Assembly: GCA_902592985.1 (NCBI GenBank)
Contig: CACJGR010000001.1
Coordinates: 62,001-126,000 of the forward strand
DNA: 64,000 nucleotides
Direction of reading: 5' to 3'
Source of the DNA: an uncultured Pelagibacteraceae bacterium
Lineage (GTDB): Bacteria; Pseudomonadota; Alphaproteobacteria; Pelagibacterales; Pelagibacteraceae
Part shown: piece after piece, positions 63,777 to 64,000 of the stretch
Layout: every line of letters starts with the position of its first letter
Position numbering within the stretch: the first letter of the stretch is position 1
Translations under genes and position numbers: made by a program
Notes under the pieces: generated by a model
The model's input: the letters and a program-made list of their open reading frames with translations, nothing else
Databases searched by the model: none
Told to the model about the DNA's origin: nothing

Positions 63777-64000
63777 ATGGTAAAAGTTTTAGTTAAAAAG
63801 CTTCATCCAAAAGTTCAGTTGCCATCATATAAAACAGAAGGCTCTTCTGGTATGGATCTAATGGCTTTTATAGAAAACTCCATAAAAATTTTTCCAAATA
63901 GTTCTGCTTTAGTTTCAACTGGAATATCAGTGGCTATTCCAAATGATGTTGAAATACAGATTAGACCTCGATCAGGACTTGCTGCAAAATCAAATATTAG
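63777..64000 (+). CDS. dut: Deoxyuridine 5'-triphosphate nucleotidohydrolase (5' part)
   Basis: Seventy-four codons are visible before the right edge. The dUTPase start VKVLVKKLHP is followed by motif I, EGSSGMDLMAF. Near the cut comes motif II, IRPRSGLAAK. The enzyme hydrolyses dUTP to keep uracil out of DNA and supply dUMP. The coaBC-dut pairing is typical of proteobacteria. Confidence 0.95.
   Translation, partial: MVKVLVKKLHPKVQLPSYKTEGSSGMDLMAFIENSIKIFPNSSALVSTGISVAIPNDVEIQIRPRSGLAAKSNI

Noticed and set aside
1-64000. CRISPR arrays, insertion sequences, prophage or integrase genes
   Set aside because: No regularly spaced repeats, transposase, integrase or phage structural genes were seen on either strand.

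Overview
The window looks like a piece of a streamlined, very AT-rich alphaproteobacterial chromosome, most likely a SAR11 (Pelagibacterales) marine bacterium. Four things suggest this: A/T-dominated codon use; very short or overlapping gene junctions; alphaproteobacterial neighbourhoods (mutM / ubiE-ubiB-coaBC-dut, SUV3-like helicase / fdxA / carD, argH-lptM-lysA); and the absence of recognisable insertion sequences, prophage or CRISPR. The assignment is inference from content; no 16S gene is present.

Layout. 1-1240: 5' part of gyrB and a tRNA-Ser. 1392-11661: a surface-glycan island with an SGNH hydrolase, a large unknown membrane protein, several glycosyltransferase families, a NeuD-type acyltransferase, an epimerase, a DegT aminotransferase, an FkbM methyltransferase and a Gfo/Idh oxidoreductase. 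9825-21218 (minus): one nearly gapless run, GT4 - thrS - infC - rpmI - rplT - pheS - pheT - lepA - Gfo/Idh - GT17, so a translation operon is bracketed by sugar genes. 21261-28815: an alpha/beta hydrolase, an SDR protein and glutamate synthase gltB/gltD. 28994-34623: uppP, an EamA transporter and an unusual pyruvate dehydrogenase pair in which the lipoyl domain sits on E1 and is missing from E2. 34835-43304: thiolase, tRNA-Arg, a hotdog thioesterase, a TAXI-TRAP transporter, an aminotransferase and acetoacetyl-CoA synthetase. 43479-47503: SUV3-like helicase, TerB-like protein, ferredoxin and CarD with a Lys-rich extension. 47567-47714: a compact transcription unit for a 22-residue, almost purely Lys/Arg peptide. 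47833-52781: acyl-CoA ligase, tRNA-Leu, VTT-domain protein, dsbB, coq7, HNH nuclease and a carboxylesterase. 52831-56265: argH - lptM-like lipoprotein - lysA - plsC. 56262-60253: dnaN, dnaA, rpsT and mutM on the minus strand. 60292-64000: ubiE-ubiB-coaBC-dut (dut cut by the window end).

How the genes work together. Most of the window is housekeeping: replication (gyrB, dnaA, dnaN), translation, nitrogen assimilation (gltBD), pyruvate oxidation, ubiquinone synthesis (coq7, ubiE, ubiB), arginine and lysine synthesis. AacS and the thiolase could together turn acetoacetate into acetyl-CoA. The accessory part is the glycan island. The most unusual observations are the E1-borne lipoyl domain, the 22-aa polycationic peptide unit next to CarD, a long hairpin that would sequester the rpmI start codon, and neighbouring reading frames separated by a single stop codon.
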